Source of the DNA: an uncultured Bacteroidia bacterium
GTDB taxonomy: Bacteria > Bacteroidota > Bacteroidia > Bacteroidales > UBA932
Length of the DNA stretch: 53,709 nt
Assembly: GCA_902774155.1 (NCBI GenBank)
Contig: CACYHF010000029.1
Location: forward strand, 1 to 53,709
Direction: 5' to 3'
The position numbers and the translations under genes are program-made. Numbering within the stretch: the first letter of the stretch is position 1; each line of letters begins with the position of its first letter. Below are positions 17,251 through 26,021 of this stretch, piece by piece. The notes beneath the pieces were generated by a model. It ran no database searches and was not told the origin of the DNA. It saw only the letters and a list, made by a program, of their open reading frames with translations.

Positions 17251-20079
17251 CTAGTAATAGAACAGGCGTGCAGGGGGGATAGGAGTAAAGTCTGTGGCGC
17301 CCGGGGCCTTCCAGCTCCAGGAGAGGGCCTGCCCTTCGTAATCTTCGAAGAAGAGCAGCTTGTAGGGGTGCAGGCCTTTTTCCAGCGGAATCTGGCCTTT
17401 CACGGACACGGGGCTGTGGGAGCCGTCGTTGTTCACCACGCATACGCCGTCGATGTATAGGGCGCTGCCGTCGTCGCTGATGGTTTCGAACCACCAGATA
17501 CCGTCTTCGGGGATATCCAGATAACCGGAGAAGCAGTAGGCGAAATGGTCTTCGTCGGGCGCTCCGGCAATGGAAGGTTCCCGCATCACGCCGGTGGCTT
17601 CGGCCGGATCGCCCTCAATCTGGCCGACGAGCACGAAGTTGGCGGTATGGTAGGTATAACGGCAACCGGGCTTCATACCACTGCGGTTGGTGGCTGCGTG
17701 GAAAAGCAGCTTGTGGGCCGTACGGCTCACCACCGGGGAAGGCGGCATGCCCTCCAGGAAGGCCCGCGCCTTGATGGTGCAGGATTCCGTGATGGTGACG
17801 GGGCCGGTGTACAGGGGGCTTGCCTCCGTAGGCTCGCTGCCGTCCAGGGTATAATGGATGGCGGCGCCTTCCGTACGGGAAAGCATACGCACCTGGGCCT
17901 GTTCCGGGAACAGCATCAGGTCTCCCTCGATGGCCGGCGGACACACCAGGGCCTCGTGCGTGAGGGAATACGGTGCCGGCAGGCCGTCGCGATCGTGGCA
18001 AGGTTGGGCCGATAACTTGAAGGACAGCTCTCCCCCGGCCATAATCTGCTCATAGGTGATAAAGTGCTGCTCCAGGGGCTCACCGTTGAGGGTGGCGCTG
18101 GCGATATACGGCCGGGAGGGATGATCGGCCCGGATAAGCAGGGTCTTGCCATTTCCCAGCTGGATCTCGGCCTCTTGGAAAAGCGGGGCGGCCAGTTGGT
18201 ACTCACCGGTGCCGGGGCAGGCCGGATAGAGGCCCAGGGCGCCCAGGACATACCAGGCGCTCATCTGACCGCAGTCTTCGTTGCCGCAAATGCCGTCCGG
18301 GGCCGTGCTGTACATAGTGGTCAGGATGGTGCGGACCGCCTCCTGCGTACGGGAAGGGGCGCCCACCCAGTTGAACAGCCAGGCCATGTTGTGGCTGGGC
18401 TCATTGCCGTGGGCATACTGACCCAGCACGCCGCCAATGCCCGCATCCAGCGTTGCCTGGCCTTCCGGCGTATAGGTGAACAGGGAATCCAGGGCGCTGT
18501 ACAAAGCTTCCCGTCCGCCCATCAGGGCCTGGAGACCCGCCATATCGTGCGGGACAAAGAAGCGGTAGTGCCAGGGCGTGGCTTCCGTGTAGTCGCGGGA
18601 ACCCGTGAGCTGGTTGAACGGCTCCGTCCAGTTGCCGTCGGTCTTCTTTCCGCGGAAGAAGCCGGTGGTAGGATCGTAGAGGGCCCTGTAACGGAGGGAA
18701 CGGGCGTCGTATTCGGCCGCTATATCGGCCTTGCCCAGGGACTCCGCCATGCGGGCGATGCACCAGTCGTCGTAGGCGAATTCCAGCGTCTGGGAAACGG
18801 TTTCTACTTTCAGATCGGCCGGGATGTAGCCGTAGGCATTATACAGCGCCGAGGCATTGGCGTTGTTCTTATTGGAAGACACGATCATGGCTTCCAGGGC
18901 TTTCCCGCCGTCAAAACCGCGAATGCCGCGAAGCCAGGCATCGGCAATCACCGAAACACTGTGGTAGCCGATCATGCAGCCGGTTTCGTCGCTGGCAAGG
19001 GGCCATATGGGCAGTTCGCCGGTGCAGTCGTACTGGTCCAACATACTGTTCACCATATCGTTCACCAGGGTCGGATCCATAAGGGTTTGCAACGGATTCC
19101 AGGCGCGGAAGGTGTCCCAGATGGACAGCGTGGAATAGAAATGCCGCCCCTGAGGGAGCTGCCGGTTCCGGGCCAGGTGGTCGCGGTAGCGGCCGTCGGC
19201 GTCATCGATCCGATTGGGGGTAAGGAAGGTGTGATAGTAGTTGGTATAGAACACATCGGCCGGACCGCCTTTTACGCGGATGCGACCCAAAGCCTGCGAC
19301 CAGGCTTCCTGCGCCCGGGCGTAAAGGTCATCGAAACTGGCGCCGGACGTTTCGGCCAGGCGGTTGTCACGGGCCCCTTCCACGGAAACTCCGGAAAGGC
19401 CCGCATAGAGCGTAAGCTCCTGTATATCTTCGCCAAAACCCAACGTGAGCACGCCGGGCTTCGTCTCTTCGAACGATACGATAGGTGCCGAAAAGACAGC
19501 CGAGAAGTAGGTGTCGCGTCCATGGGCCCAGCCGGTGACGCGGCGGGAAGCCGTCACTTCCGTCCCTTCCAGGCCGATGATGATATCCGAGGCGCTGCAC
19601 CAGCCACCCACACAGTGACGGGCGTCGATGCGCACCATACGCTGTCCAGGGCCGCTGAAGGAGTAGCGGTGCACACCGGCACGCTCCGTAGCGGTGAGTT
19701 CGGCCGTGATGCCTTTTTCCGGGAAGCTCACTTTATAGTAACCGGGCCGGGCACTTTCGTTTTCGTGTTCCAGCAGCAGGGGGACCACTTTACCCAGACC
19801 AGGTGTAACCAGGAAGTCGCCCAGGTCCGGACAGCCGGTACCGGACAGGTGGTTGTGGCTGAAGCCCAGGATAAAATGATGGCTGTAATGGTAGCCTGAG
19901 GCGCAATTGACATCCGTGTCCGGACTTAACTGGACCATACCGTACGGCAGCGTGGCACCCGGATAGGTGTTCCCGGCGAAATCGGTCCCGTTGAAGACGT
20001 TCACATAATCGGCGGGCTCCCGCACACCCGTACAGGCGGCGAGAGCCAGCAAAACAGCAAATATGAGGGGCCTATTCAT
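17251..20079 (-). CDS. GH92 alpha-mannosidase with chitobiase-C-like and PA14-like C-terminal domains
   Basis: Lipoprotein of 942 residues (MNRPLIFAVLLALAAC). GH92 is recognised by YVNVFNGTDFAG, YPGATLPYGMVQLSPDT and GFSHNHLSGTGCPDLGD. The catalytic acid motif is GNEPSHN and the base region GNEDCGQMSAWY (many relatives have two Asp here; this one has Glu-Asp). GH92 enzymes are calcium-dependent exo-alpha-mannosidases, some of them acting on mannose phosphodiesters. After the GH92 fold come a chitobiase-type beta domain (IHYTLDGSEPTEASPLYTG) and a PA14-like module (ISDDGSALYIDG) ending in RLFYY. The gene overlaps the upstream phosphodiesterase by 8 bases (ATGAATAG). Adjacent phosphodiesterases fit a mannose-phosphate substrate, but this is inference. 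Confidence 0.92.
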   Translation of the reverse strand: MNRPLIFAVLLALAACTGVREPADYVNVFNGTDFAGNTYPGATLPYGMVQLSPDTDVNCASGYHYSHHFILGFSHNHLSGTGCPDLGDFLVTPGLGKVVPLLLEHENESARPGYYKVSFPEKGITAELTATERAGVHRYSFSGPGQRMVRIDARHCVGGWCSASDIIIGLEGTEVTASRRVTGWAHGRDTYFSAVFSAPIVSFEETKPGVLTLGFGEDIQELTLYAGLSGVSVEGARDNRLAETSGASFDDLYARAQEAWSQALGRIRVKGGPADVFYTNYYHTFLTPNRIDDADGRYRDHLARNRQLPQGRHFYSTLSIWDTFRAWNPLQTLMDPTLVNDMVNSMLDQYDCTGELPIWPLASDETGCMIGYHSVSVIADAWLRGIRGFDGGKALEAMIVSSNKNNANASALYNAYGYIPADLKVETVSQTLEFAYDDWCIARMAESLGKADIAAEYDARSLRYRALYDPTTGFFRGKKTDGNWTEPFNQLTGSRDYTEATPWHYRFFVPHDMAGLQALMGGREALYSALDSLFTYTPEGQATLDAGIGGVLGQYAHGNEPSHNMAWLFNWVGAPSRTQEAVRTILTTMYSTAPDGICGNEDCGQMSAWYVLGALGLYPACPGTGEYQLAAPLFQEAEIQLGNGKTLLIRADHPSRPYIASATLNGEPLEQHFITYEQIMAGGELSFKLSAQPCHDRDGLPAPYSLTHEALVCPPAIEGDLMLFPEQAQVRMLSRTEGAAIHYTLDGSEPTEASPLYTGPVTITESCTIKARAFLEGMPPSPVVSRTAHKLLFHAATNRSGMKPGCRYTYHTANFVLVGQIEGDPAEATGVMREPSIAGAPDEDHFAYCFSGYLDIPEDGIWWFETISDDGSALYIDGVCVVNNDGSHSPVSVKGQIPLEKGLHPYKLLFFEDYEGQALSWSWKAPGATDFTPIPPARLFYY

Positions 20080-21634
20080 AGAAGAGCATGCTAGGGGGCA
20101 GATTCTCATAGGCGAGTCCTTCGCCGTCAATACCTATGTACATATCTTCCCCGCCGTAATTCTCCCAGTATTGCACTTCCAGCCGATGGTAACCGGCTTC
20201 CAGGTTGAACCAACCCTCGCGGAAGCCGCCGCCGTCGCGGTCCACGTCCCAGAGTAGCTGGCCGTCCAGCCAGAGCTTGGCGCCGTCGTCGCAGGCCATG
20301 GAAAGGGCATAGAGGCCACTCTTTTCTATCTTCATCAGGCCCTTGAACACAATGCCGAAGTGGTCTTCGCGCTGTTTGATAGCCTCGGTGCCGAAGACGG
20401 GCGTGATGCCGCTCTTCTTCACGGGCGCAGCCAGTACGTCCTTACAGCTCCAGAAATCTCCTTCATTGTACGCATAACGCAGACCCTGGCCCTTGGGGTT
20501 GGCCTTCACGGCAGCGAAAGTGGCCGCCGCCTCCGGTTTTGCGGTTTCCTTGTAATAGGTGGGATCGAAGGGTTCACACTTCTCGCCGTTGCCGGGCGTG
20601 AAGTCCACGCCCAGGATATCGGCGATGGTGGCGGCGAACTGCTTGGTGTAGAAGATGCCGTTATCGGTGGTTTCACCCAGAGCGGGAACGCCCTTGCCGA
20701 AGGCGATGAACCAGGTCTGGTTGGCCCCGCGGACGCTGGCGCTGTGGCTACGGAAAGCGGCACCGTAACCGCGGCCATGGTCGCAGGTAAGGATATAGGT
20801 GGTCTTGCCCTTGTAGAAAGGATCGGACTCACAGAACTCCACGATACGGCGGATGTAAAGGTCGGTCCAGTGGATAGCGTTGAGATAGTGGTCGTAGTGA
20901 CCACCGTGGGCATATTCATCGGTATCGCCGAAACCTACATAGAACACCTTGGGATGATCATTTTTAAGGGTTTCCATGGCCATGCCGTAGGTAATGCAGT
21001 CCAAGCGCTCGCTGGTGCCGAAACCACCGTCGGCGATGCCGGCATCCACGTCCTGCAGCATACGGGCGGCATCCGTGTCCGTATAGGAGGGTTCGTGGGC
21101 GCTGCTGCCCGGGAAGCCGCCACGTTCATTGTTCACGGCAAAACGGATGCTTTCCCAGGAGGAATACATCATTACCTTTCCCTTGTAGCGGGGATCCTGG
21201 TTCACCACTTCCAGCACGCTCACATTGGGGTTGGGATTGGGATCGTTGGAATCGATGCGCTCATCATCGGGCCAGCCGCAGAACATTTCGCTGTAGCCGG
21301 GATAGGAGAAGCTCATGGCGTTGGCCACCTGCATGAGACTGTTCTTGTTCCGGTTGCCAATGAGGTAGCCGTGCTCCGGCACATAGCTCCAGACGAAGGG
21401 CATCAAAGCAGCGCGGCGCTCTTCGGGCGTTTCCCGCCAGTAGGCGGCTTTCAAGGCCGAAGGATTCCGGACAAAACGGGTCTCCCCTACCAGGGTTTCA
21501 TCGGCACCGGAGAAAAGTTCCTGCCAGCGCAGGCCATCGAAGGTGATAATTACCAGGCGAGGGTCGTTATCCCCCTTGTTGCAGGATACCAGCGTTACCA
21601 GCACCAGCAGGGCTGCAGTCAAAAATTTTTTCAT
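20072..21634 (-). CDS. Alkaline-phosphatase-superfamily phosphodiesterase lipoprotein with PA14-like C-terminal domain
   Basis: Lipoprotein of 520 residues (signal ends LVSC). Residues about 25-360 follow the alkaline phosphatase/nucleotide pyrophosphatase fold. First metal Asp33 lies in IITFDGLRW, the likely nucleophile Ser110 in FSYPGYSEM, and further metal ligands in FGDTDEYAHGG and TCDHGRG. The family hydrolyses phosphate mono- or diesters; within a glycan operon a sugar phosphodiester is the best guess. Residues about 375-520 are the PA14-like module (CDDGAKLWLDGQL, ending PPSMLFYE) also found on the GH3 protein. It is a close paralogue of the next gene upstream. A promoter box lies 49-56 bases before the ATG. 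Confidence 0.85.
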   Translation of the reverse strand: MKKFLTAALLVLVTLVSCNKGDNDPRLVIITFDGLRWQELFSGADETLVGETRFVRNPSALKAAYWRETPEERRAALMPFVWSYVPEHGYLIGNRNKNSLMQVANAMSFSYPGYSEMFCGWPDDERIDSNDPNPNPNVSVLEVVNQDPRYKGKVMMYSSWESIRFAVNNERGGFPGSSAHEPSYTDTDAARMLQDVDAGIADGGFGTSERLDCITYGMAMETLKNDHPKVFYVGFGDTDEYAHGGHYDHYLNAIHWTDLYIRRIVEFCESDPFYKGKTTYILTCDHGRGYGAAFRSHSASVRGANQTWFIAFGKGVPALGETTDNGIFYTKQFAATIADILGVDFTPGNGEKCEPFDPTYYKETAKPEAAATFAAVKANPKGQGLRYAYNEGDFWSCKDVLAAPVKKSGITPVFGTEAIKQREDHFGIVFKGLMKIEKSGLYALSMACDDGAKLWLDGQLLWDVDRDGGGFREGWFNLEAGYHRLEVQYWENYGGEDMYIGIDGEGLAYENLPPSMLFYE

Positions 21635-21682
21635 AGGTTATCAGTACTTTAATTATGTTTTTCAGTGTTTCAGGCTATGATT

Positions 21683-21690
21683 CAAATATA
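21683..21690 (-). promoter_or_regulatory. Bacteroidetes-type -7 box before phosphodiesterase gene
   Basis: On the minus strand TATATTTG fits TAnnTTTG exactly, with a T-rich stretch about 16 bases upstream in place of the -33 TTTG. Transcription would start near 21676, about 40 bases before the ATG at 21634, giving a promoter inside the operon between the two paralogues. Confidence 0.55.
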
Positions 21691-21749
21691 ACATATTTGA
21701 ACGAGAAAAAACAGGGCTTGCGCAAAACCGAAAGTGGGATTGTCAGAAA

Positions 21750-23273
21750 TCAAAGTTCGTAGAATAGCATGGAAGCCGGAAGATTGGTGACATCGATATC
21801 CGGCCCCTTCAGGCCCAGGTCTATCCAATCCCCGCCAAAAGTCTCGAAGTACTGAACCTCAAGGCGGTGGTAACCGGCGCCCAGTTCGATCCAAACCTCT
21901 TTGCTGCCGCCTCCTGGACGGTCCAGATCCCACAGCAACTGCCCATCCAGCCAGATTTTGGCGCCGTCGTCCGATTCCACCGTAAAGAAATACACGCCCT
22001 CCTTCTCAATCTTCATGGCCTCCGTTCCAAAAATGGGAGCTATACCAGTCTTCTTCACAGGAGCAGCCAGCATGTCCTCACAACTCATGAAGTCTCCCTC
22101 CTTGTAAGAATAACGCAGTCCCTGCCCCTTCGGGTTGGCTTTCACGGCCGGGAAAATAGCCGATCCCACGGGATGGAAATCCTCTTCCCTTCGGTAGGTA
22201 GGGTCGAAGGGTTCGCATTTTTCGCCGTTACCAGGGGTGAAGTCCACGCCCAGGATATCGGCGATGGTGGCGGCAAGCTGCTTGGTGTAGAAGATGCCGT
22301 TATCGGCCGTTTCTCCTTTTACCGGTACGCCTTTGCCGAAAGCCATGAACCAAGTGTCTTTGGCTCCACGGATATGGTCGCCGTGGTGGCGGAAAGCAGC
22401 GCCATTGCCCCGTCCATGATCGCAGGTGAGCAAATAGGTGGTCTTTCCCTTGTAGAATGGATCTGATTCACAATACTCTACGATGCGGCGGATGTACAGG
22501 TCCGTCCAGTGGGCGGCGTTCAGATAGAGGTCGTATCGGCCTTTATGAGCGTAGGAATCCGTATCGCCGAAACCCACATAGAACACTTTGGGGTGATCGG
22601 CCTTCAAGGTTTCCAGGGCCATGCCGAAGGTGACGCAATCCAGCCGCTCTGTGGGGCCGATACCGCCATCGGCAATGCCGGCGTCTATGTCCTCCATCAG
22701 GCGGGCCACCTCGCTGTTGGTATGAGAAGGTTCATGTCCGGCGCTGCCGGGGAAGCCGCCACGGTCGTTGTTCATGGCAAAACGGATGCTCTGCCAGGAG
22801 CTGTACATCATCACCTTCCCTTTGTAGCGGGGGTCCTGGTTCACCACCTCCAGCACGCTCACATTGGGGTTGGGAACGGGGTCGTTGCTGTTCACCCTGT
22901 CGTTGTCGGGCCATCCGCAGAACATTTCACTGTAACCGGGATAGGAGAAATGCATGGCGTTGGACACCTGCATCAGGCTGTTCTTGTTCCGGTTGCCGAT
23001 AAGATAGCCATGCTCCGGAACATAGCTCCAGACAAAAGGCATGAGGGTTTCGCGCCGCTCCTGAGGCGTTTCGCGCCAATAGGCCTGTTTCAAGGCCGAT
23101 GGATTCCGGACGAAACGGGTGCTCTCCACCAGGCCTTCATCGGCCCCGGAGAAGAGTTCCTGCCAGCGCAGGCCGTCGAATGTAATGATGACAAGCCGGG
23201 GATCGTCGTCCCCTTTATTGCAGGAGAACAGCACTGTCAGTGCCAGTACTCCCAGGAAGAAAAAACGCTTCAT
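21750..23273 (-). CDS. Alkaline-phosphatase-superfamily phosphodiesterase lipoprotein, paralogue with shortened PA14-like domain
   Basis: First gene of the degradative operon, 507 residues, with lipoprotein signal MKRFFFLGVLALTVLFSC. It is colinear with the neighbouring paralogue and keeps every metal and nucleophile motif (IITFDGLRW, FSYPGYSEM, FGDTDSYAHKG, TCDHGRG), so it should be active. Many loops differ, which argues for separate substrates rather than a fresh duplication. In the C-terminal PA14-like domain a 15-residue piece (QREDHFG to LMK in the sister) is missing: GTEAMK runs straight into IEKEG. The loss is in frame and may weaken that domain. A TATCTTTG box precedes the gene by 23 bases. 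Confidence 0.85.
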   Translation of the reverse strand: MKRFFFLGVLALTVLFSCNKGDDDPRLVIITFDGLRWQELFSGADEGLVESTRFVRNPSALKQAYWRETPQERRETLMPFVWSYVPEHGYLIGNRNKNSLMQVSNAMHFSYPGYSEMFCGWPDNDRVNSNDPVPNPNVSVLEVVNQDPRYKGKVMMYSSWQSIRFAMNNDRGGFPGSAGHEPSHTNSEVARLMEDIDAGIADGGIGPTERLDCVTFGMALETLKADHPKVFYVGFGDTDSYAHKGRYDLYLNAAHWTDLYIRRIVEYCESDPFYKGKTTYLLTCDHGRGNGAAFRHHGDHIRGAKDTWFMAFGKGVPVKGETADNGIFYTKQLAATIADILGVDFTPGNGEKCEPFDPTYRREEDFHPVGSAIFPAVKANPKGQGLRYSYKEGDFMSCEDMLAAPVKKTGIAPIFGTEAMKIEKEGVYFFTVESDDGAKIWLDGQLLWDLDRPGGGSKEVWIELGAGYHRLEVQYFETFGGDWIDLGLKGPDIDVTNLPASMLFYEL

Positions 23274-23295
23274 GGTTTAGCCAGTGTTATCTTTA

Positions 23296-23303
23296 CAAAG
23301 ATA
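23296..23303 (-). promoter_or_regulatory. Bacteroidetes-type -7 box at the head of the degradative operon
   Basis: Minus-strand TATCTTTG, an exact TAnnTTTG. A TTTG lies 12 bases upstream, closer than the usual ~20, so the -33 element is uncertain. A start near 23289 gives a leader of about 16 bases. It lies between the higA stop and the first operon gene and is the best candidate for the operon's main promoter. Confidence 0.55.
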
Positions 23304-23323
23304 GAACAATGGCCACAAATATC

Positions 23324-23689
23324 CTATATACCAAGTACCACAGCCGGGGGAATATTCAGGGTAGTTGAAATATTCCGGGCCTGCTTCAGCGTGGGCTCCG
23401 ACTTCCCGGACAATATTTCACTGATTTTGGAAGGATTCATTCCCAGCAGCGAGGCCAGAGAAGCCTGTGTGAGCCCCATCTCGTACATCCTTAGTTTAAG
23501 TACTTCAACCAGGGAAGGTTTCTCTATCGGGTAATGAATGTCTTCGTAATCGGCCACCAGGCTGGACAGAAGAACCAACTCTACACTGTTTTGGTCATCG
23601 GACGGAGTACTGTCATCGACAATCTCCAGGAGTTCATCGATACGGGCCATTGCGGCCTCATATTGCTTTTCACTTTCTATCCTCACCAT
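23324..23689 (-). CDS. higA: HigA-type antitoxin (helix-turn-helix)
   Basis: Protein of 121 residues. The C-terminal half is an XRE/HigA helix-turn-helix: MGLTQASLASLLGMNPSKIS followed by EILSGKSEPTLKQARNIS. The N-terminal half is acidic and probably wraps the toxin. Antitoxins of this layout neutralise HigB and repress the shared promoter. The gene starts 2 bases after the toxin stop, in the toxin-first order typical of higBA. The remaining alternative is a stand-alone regulator, but the neighbour makes that unlikely. Confidence 0.85.
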   Translation of the reverse strand: MVRIESEKQYEAAMARIDELLEIVDDSTPSDDQNSVELVLLSSLVADYEDIHYPIEKPSLVEVLKLRMYEMGLTQASLASLLGMNPSKISEILSGKSEPTLKQARNISTTLNIPPAVVLGI

Positions 23690-23691
23690 GG

Positions 23692-23994
23692 TTATATCTG
23701 CTTAATTTGTTCCTCTGATAATTTGTCATAATCCTGATGTGTCCCGATAAAACGGACATATACCATTTTAACCTTAAATAATACAATGGCCACAAGACGA
23801 TATTCGTTTCCCCTAATGTTAAAAACGATCCGCTTGTTTCCTACATGGTCGGCCGACGCAAAAGACATCCGCAATTGTGCAAAATTCTCCCACTCGGCAG
23901 ATTCCACTTTCTCATACCAATCTTCCAACGCGACCTTTGCATCTGCGTGTTTGGTATAGAAGGCGACAATTGTTTTTTTGGCTACGATTCTCAT
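23692..23994 (-). CDS. higB: HigB-type toxin (ribosome-dependent mRNA interferase)
   Basis: Small basic protein of 100 residues. The opening MRIVAKKTIVAFYTKHADAK and the ending VYVRFIGTHQDYDKL match the HigB family (RelE-like fold), which cuts mRNA on the ribosome. The ATG at 23994 is preferred because the family begins at this MRIVAK; an upstream start would add ten residues overlapping the promoter box. It is followed directly by the antitoxin gene. It stands between the degradative operon and the invertible SusC/D locus, facing the same way as both minus-strand units. Confidence 0.85.
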   Translation of the reverse strand: MRIVAKKTIVAFYTKHADAKVALEDWYEKVESAEWENFAQLRMSFASADHVGNKRIVFNIRGNEYRLVAIVLFKVKMVYVRFIGTHQDYDKLSEEQIKQI

Positions 23995-24007
23995 AAGTCT
24001 TGCCCGA

Positions 24008-24015
24008 CAAAGATA
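24008..24015 (-). promoter_or_regulatory. Bacteroidetes-type -7 box for higBA
   Basis: Minus-strand TATCTTTG, an exact TAnnTTTG, 14-21 bases before the higB ATG. Transcription would start almost at the start codon, so the leader is very short. Confidence 0.5.
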
Positions 24016-24024
24016 AACAAACAT

Positions 24025-24204
24025 TCTGAATTTTGAAAGAACTATCTAATTTTTAGATATTTCTCTTTCTGCTTCCAAAACAATAATACCAGACATTGAC
24101 CAAAATACCTACAATCGTAAAAAAGAAAATGTTGTTTCAGGTGTTTCTGCTTTTTTCTAATGGGAAATCGTAAGAAAAATACGGTATCGTGAGAACCATT
24201 TTTA
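24025..24204. other. AT-rich intergenic stretch with repeated ATCGT(A/G)A motifs
   Basis: No convincing gene. ATCGTAA at 24114 and 24167, ATCGTGA at 24186 and an inverted TTTACGAT ending at 24208 recur in this short AT-rich DNA. They might be operator sites for HigA or a decayed repeat, but could also be chance. Confidence 0.3.
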
Positions 24205-24241
24205 CGATAAAAAATGGAGCGGCCCGGTGAGGGGCCGCTCC
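24205..24241 (-). terminator. Rho-independent terminator of the left SusC/D arm
   Basis: A perfect 10-bp stem (GGAGCGGCCC / GGGCCGCTCC) with a 6-base loop lies 20 bases after the beta-helix gene stop and is followed on the minus strand by a T-run. The same hairpin, with one wobble pair, ends the right arm at 36578. Confidence 0.85.
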
Positions 24242-24261
24242 GAAAAGAGTATGCCGTTAGT

Positions 24262-26010
24262 TTACTGAGCCTGGTAGCAACCGACGTTGATCTTGCCGCC
24301 CGTCGCACGCGGGTTACCGTCAAGATCCTTGGTGTAAGCACCCAGGATACCGTTCACCAATCCACTGTTCTCACCGGTAGTGAGAGCCTTTCCGGCGGGA
24401 CGGAAGTCACCGTCAAGGTAGTTCACAAACACCGACGCGAACTCTTCGTTGGGAACGAAGGTGCAAGCTGCCTGAGCTGCGGTCTGCGCAGCACCGTTAC
24501 CGGCGCGGCCGATGAAGTTGGTGGCATCGGCGCCGCAGATGACATTGCTCTGGAAGATCCAGTTAGGATCGTCACCGGCCATAACGTTCATATCGCACTG
24601 CTGAACCTGCTGCTCAAGGATATACTTTGCCTGGATGGGCATGTCATAGCTGTCGGGGTTTCCGGCACCCTTGTTGGCCACACCCGGCAAGAAGTACCAG
24701 TTACCGGCCACGAGGTTGTTCACGAACTCAATGTGGGTACCACCGTTACGGTACATGATGCAGCTCCAAGGAGAGGAAGTAGCGGAACTACCGTCACGCC
24801 AGTTCACGTTGTCCACGAAGGTGCAGTTCACAATCTGACCCGAGACACCGGCCTGACCGTGCAGCGCACCGGTGTAACCGTATTCAGCGATGGAAGCATT
24901 TCCATGGAAGAGGGTATTCACCGCAACGATGGAAGTACCGGCACCGTTGATGGCCACACCACCGCCGTGGGCATCGGCCTTGTTGTACTCGATGATACTG
25001 TTGGCGAGGATGAGGTTGTCACCCTTCTGTTCGGTGCAGAAGATGCCGCCGCCCTGGCCGGAATTGACGCAGTAAGCGACGCGGCACCATTCAACCGTGA
25101 CCGTACCGCTGACGGCCAGGCCGCCAGGAGTACCGTTGACCAGTTCGAATCCATTGATGGTGGTGCTGTTTCCGGCACCCACTCTGCCATCCACGCAAGT
25201 AATCTTGTCGTTACCGGTGATCACGCTGCGATAGTCGAAGTCCTGATCATTGAAATCGTCAACCCAGCCGCCGCTCAACGTGACGTTGGGACGGAGTTTG
25301 ATGGGGCCGTTAAAGATGGCACCGGCCTCCACACGCACCTCGGCGAATTCCTTGGCACCGTCGATGGCGGCCTGCAGGTCCTCACCGGCATTCACGGTGA
25401 CAGGCGGGATGATACCGGTGGTATTGGAACCATAAACAATGTCCCCTTCGGTGGAGGTTACAAATCCCCATACGAAATAGTCCTTGCCGATTTCCAGACC
25501 TTCAATGGTAATCAGGTTGCCGGAAGTGGACGGTTTTCCGCTGGCCATCTGCTTCTTTCCCTTGGACATATCGTTCTCCTTGCCGTAAATCACGCCCCAT
25601 CCCTCATAGTCATCGATGAAACTGGTGGAGAAGTTCAGGCGGATGTCGGCCTCACCGTTACCGTTACGGGCAAGGGCGGTGGAAACGGAAGCATCCAGGC
25701 TATGGGCTTTCTGGTTCACAATAGCCTTCTGATTGGAGCCCGCAATGGTAAATTCCGCACGACGGATAACACCGGAGGTATTACGGCGCAGGGTGAAGGT
25801 GGCCTTGTTCCCCGACTGAGAGAACTCAAGCCAAGGATACAGCATATCGGGCGTGAGGGTGCCGGGAACATCCATTGTGGCCGTATGGGGCGTGTAATCC
25901 TCAATCAGTCGATAGGGATTCTGCTCTATGTAACGGTCTGTCTTGGCGCAACTTGCCACCAGGAAGACGATACCGGCGAGTGCAATCAATATCTTTTTCA
26001 TTTTGATCAT
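24262..26010 (-). CDS. Surface lipoprotein with beta-helix and choice-of-anchor-type C-terminus, third gene of the left SusC/D arm
   Basis: Lipoprotein of 582 residues (signal MKKILIALAGIVFLVASC). The N-terminal ~215 residues look like two beta-sandwich modules (BACON-like with TFTLRRNTSG, then fibronectin-like with GLEIGKDYFVWGFVTS). Residues about 220-560 form a right-handed parallel beta-helix with stacked short repeats (NGFELVNG, VEWCRVAYC, ILANSIIEYN, VAVNTLFHGN, IVNCTFVDN). The end DLDGNPRATGGKINVGCY is that of choice-of-anchor Q proteins. In PULs the third gene after SusC/D is commonly a surface glycan-binding protein, which is my best guess; a lyase cannot be excluded. It has no counterpart in the right arm. 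The start may be nine bases later, at 26001. Confidence 0.8.
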   Translation of the reverse strand: MIKMKKILIALAGIVFLVASCAKTDRYIEQNPYRLIEDYTPHTATMDVPGTLTPDMLYPWLEFSQSGNKATFTLRRNTSGVIRRAEFTIAGSNQKAIVNQKAHSLDASVSTALARNGNGEADIRLNFSTSFIDDYEGWGVIYGKENDMSKGKKQMASGKPSTSGNLITIEGLEIGKDYFVWGFVTSTEGDIVYGSNTTGIIPPVTVNAGEDLQAAIDGAKEFAEVRVEAGAIFNGPIKLRPNVTLSGGWVDDFNDQDFDYRSVITGNDKITCVDGRVGAGNSTTINGFELVNGTPGGLAVSGTVTVEWCRVAYCVNSGQGGGIFCTEQKGDNLILANSIIEYNKADAHGGGVAINGAGTSIVAVNTLFHGNASIAEYGYTGALHGQAGVSGQIVNCTFVDNVNWRDGSSATSSPWSCIMYRNGGTHIEFVNNLVAGNWYFLPGVANKGAGNPDSYDMPIQAKYILEQQVQQCDMNVMAGDDPNWIFQSNVICGADATNFIGRAGNGAAQTAAQAACTFVPNEEFASVFVNYLDGDFRPAGKALTTGENSGLVNGILGAYTKDLDGNPRATGGKINVGCYQAQ

Positions 26011-26021
26011 CTGTTTAAAGT

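Noticed and set aside
24042-24341. A 99-codon frame across the terminator of the left arm
   Set aside because: Overlaps the end of the beta-helix gene in another frame and crosses a strong terminator; no protein-like composition.
24960-24990. NKADA peptide in the beta-helix protein as a third copy of the hairpin element
   Set aside because: Only a few bases of the loop match and there are no pairing arms.
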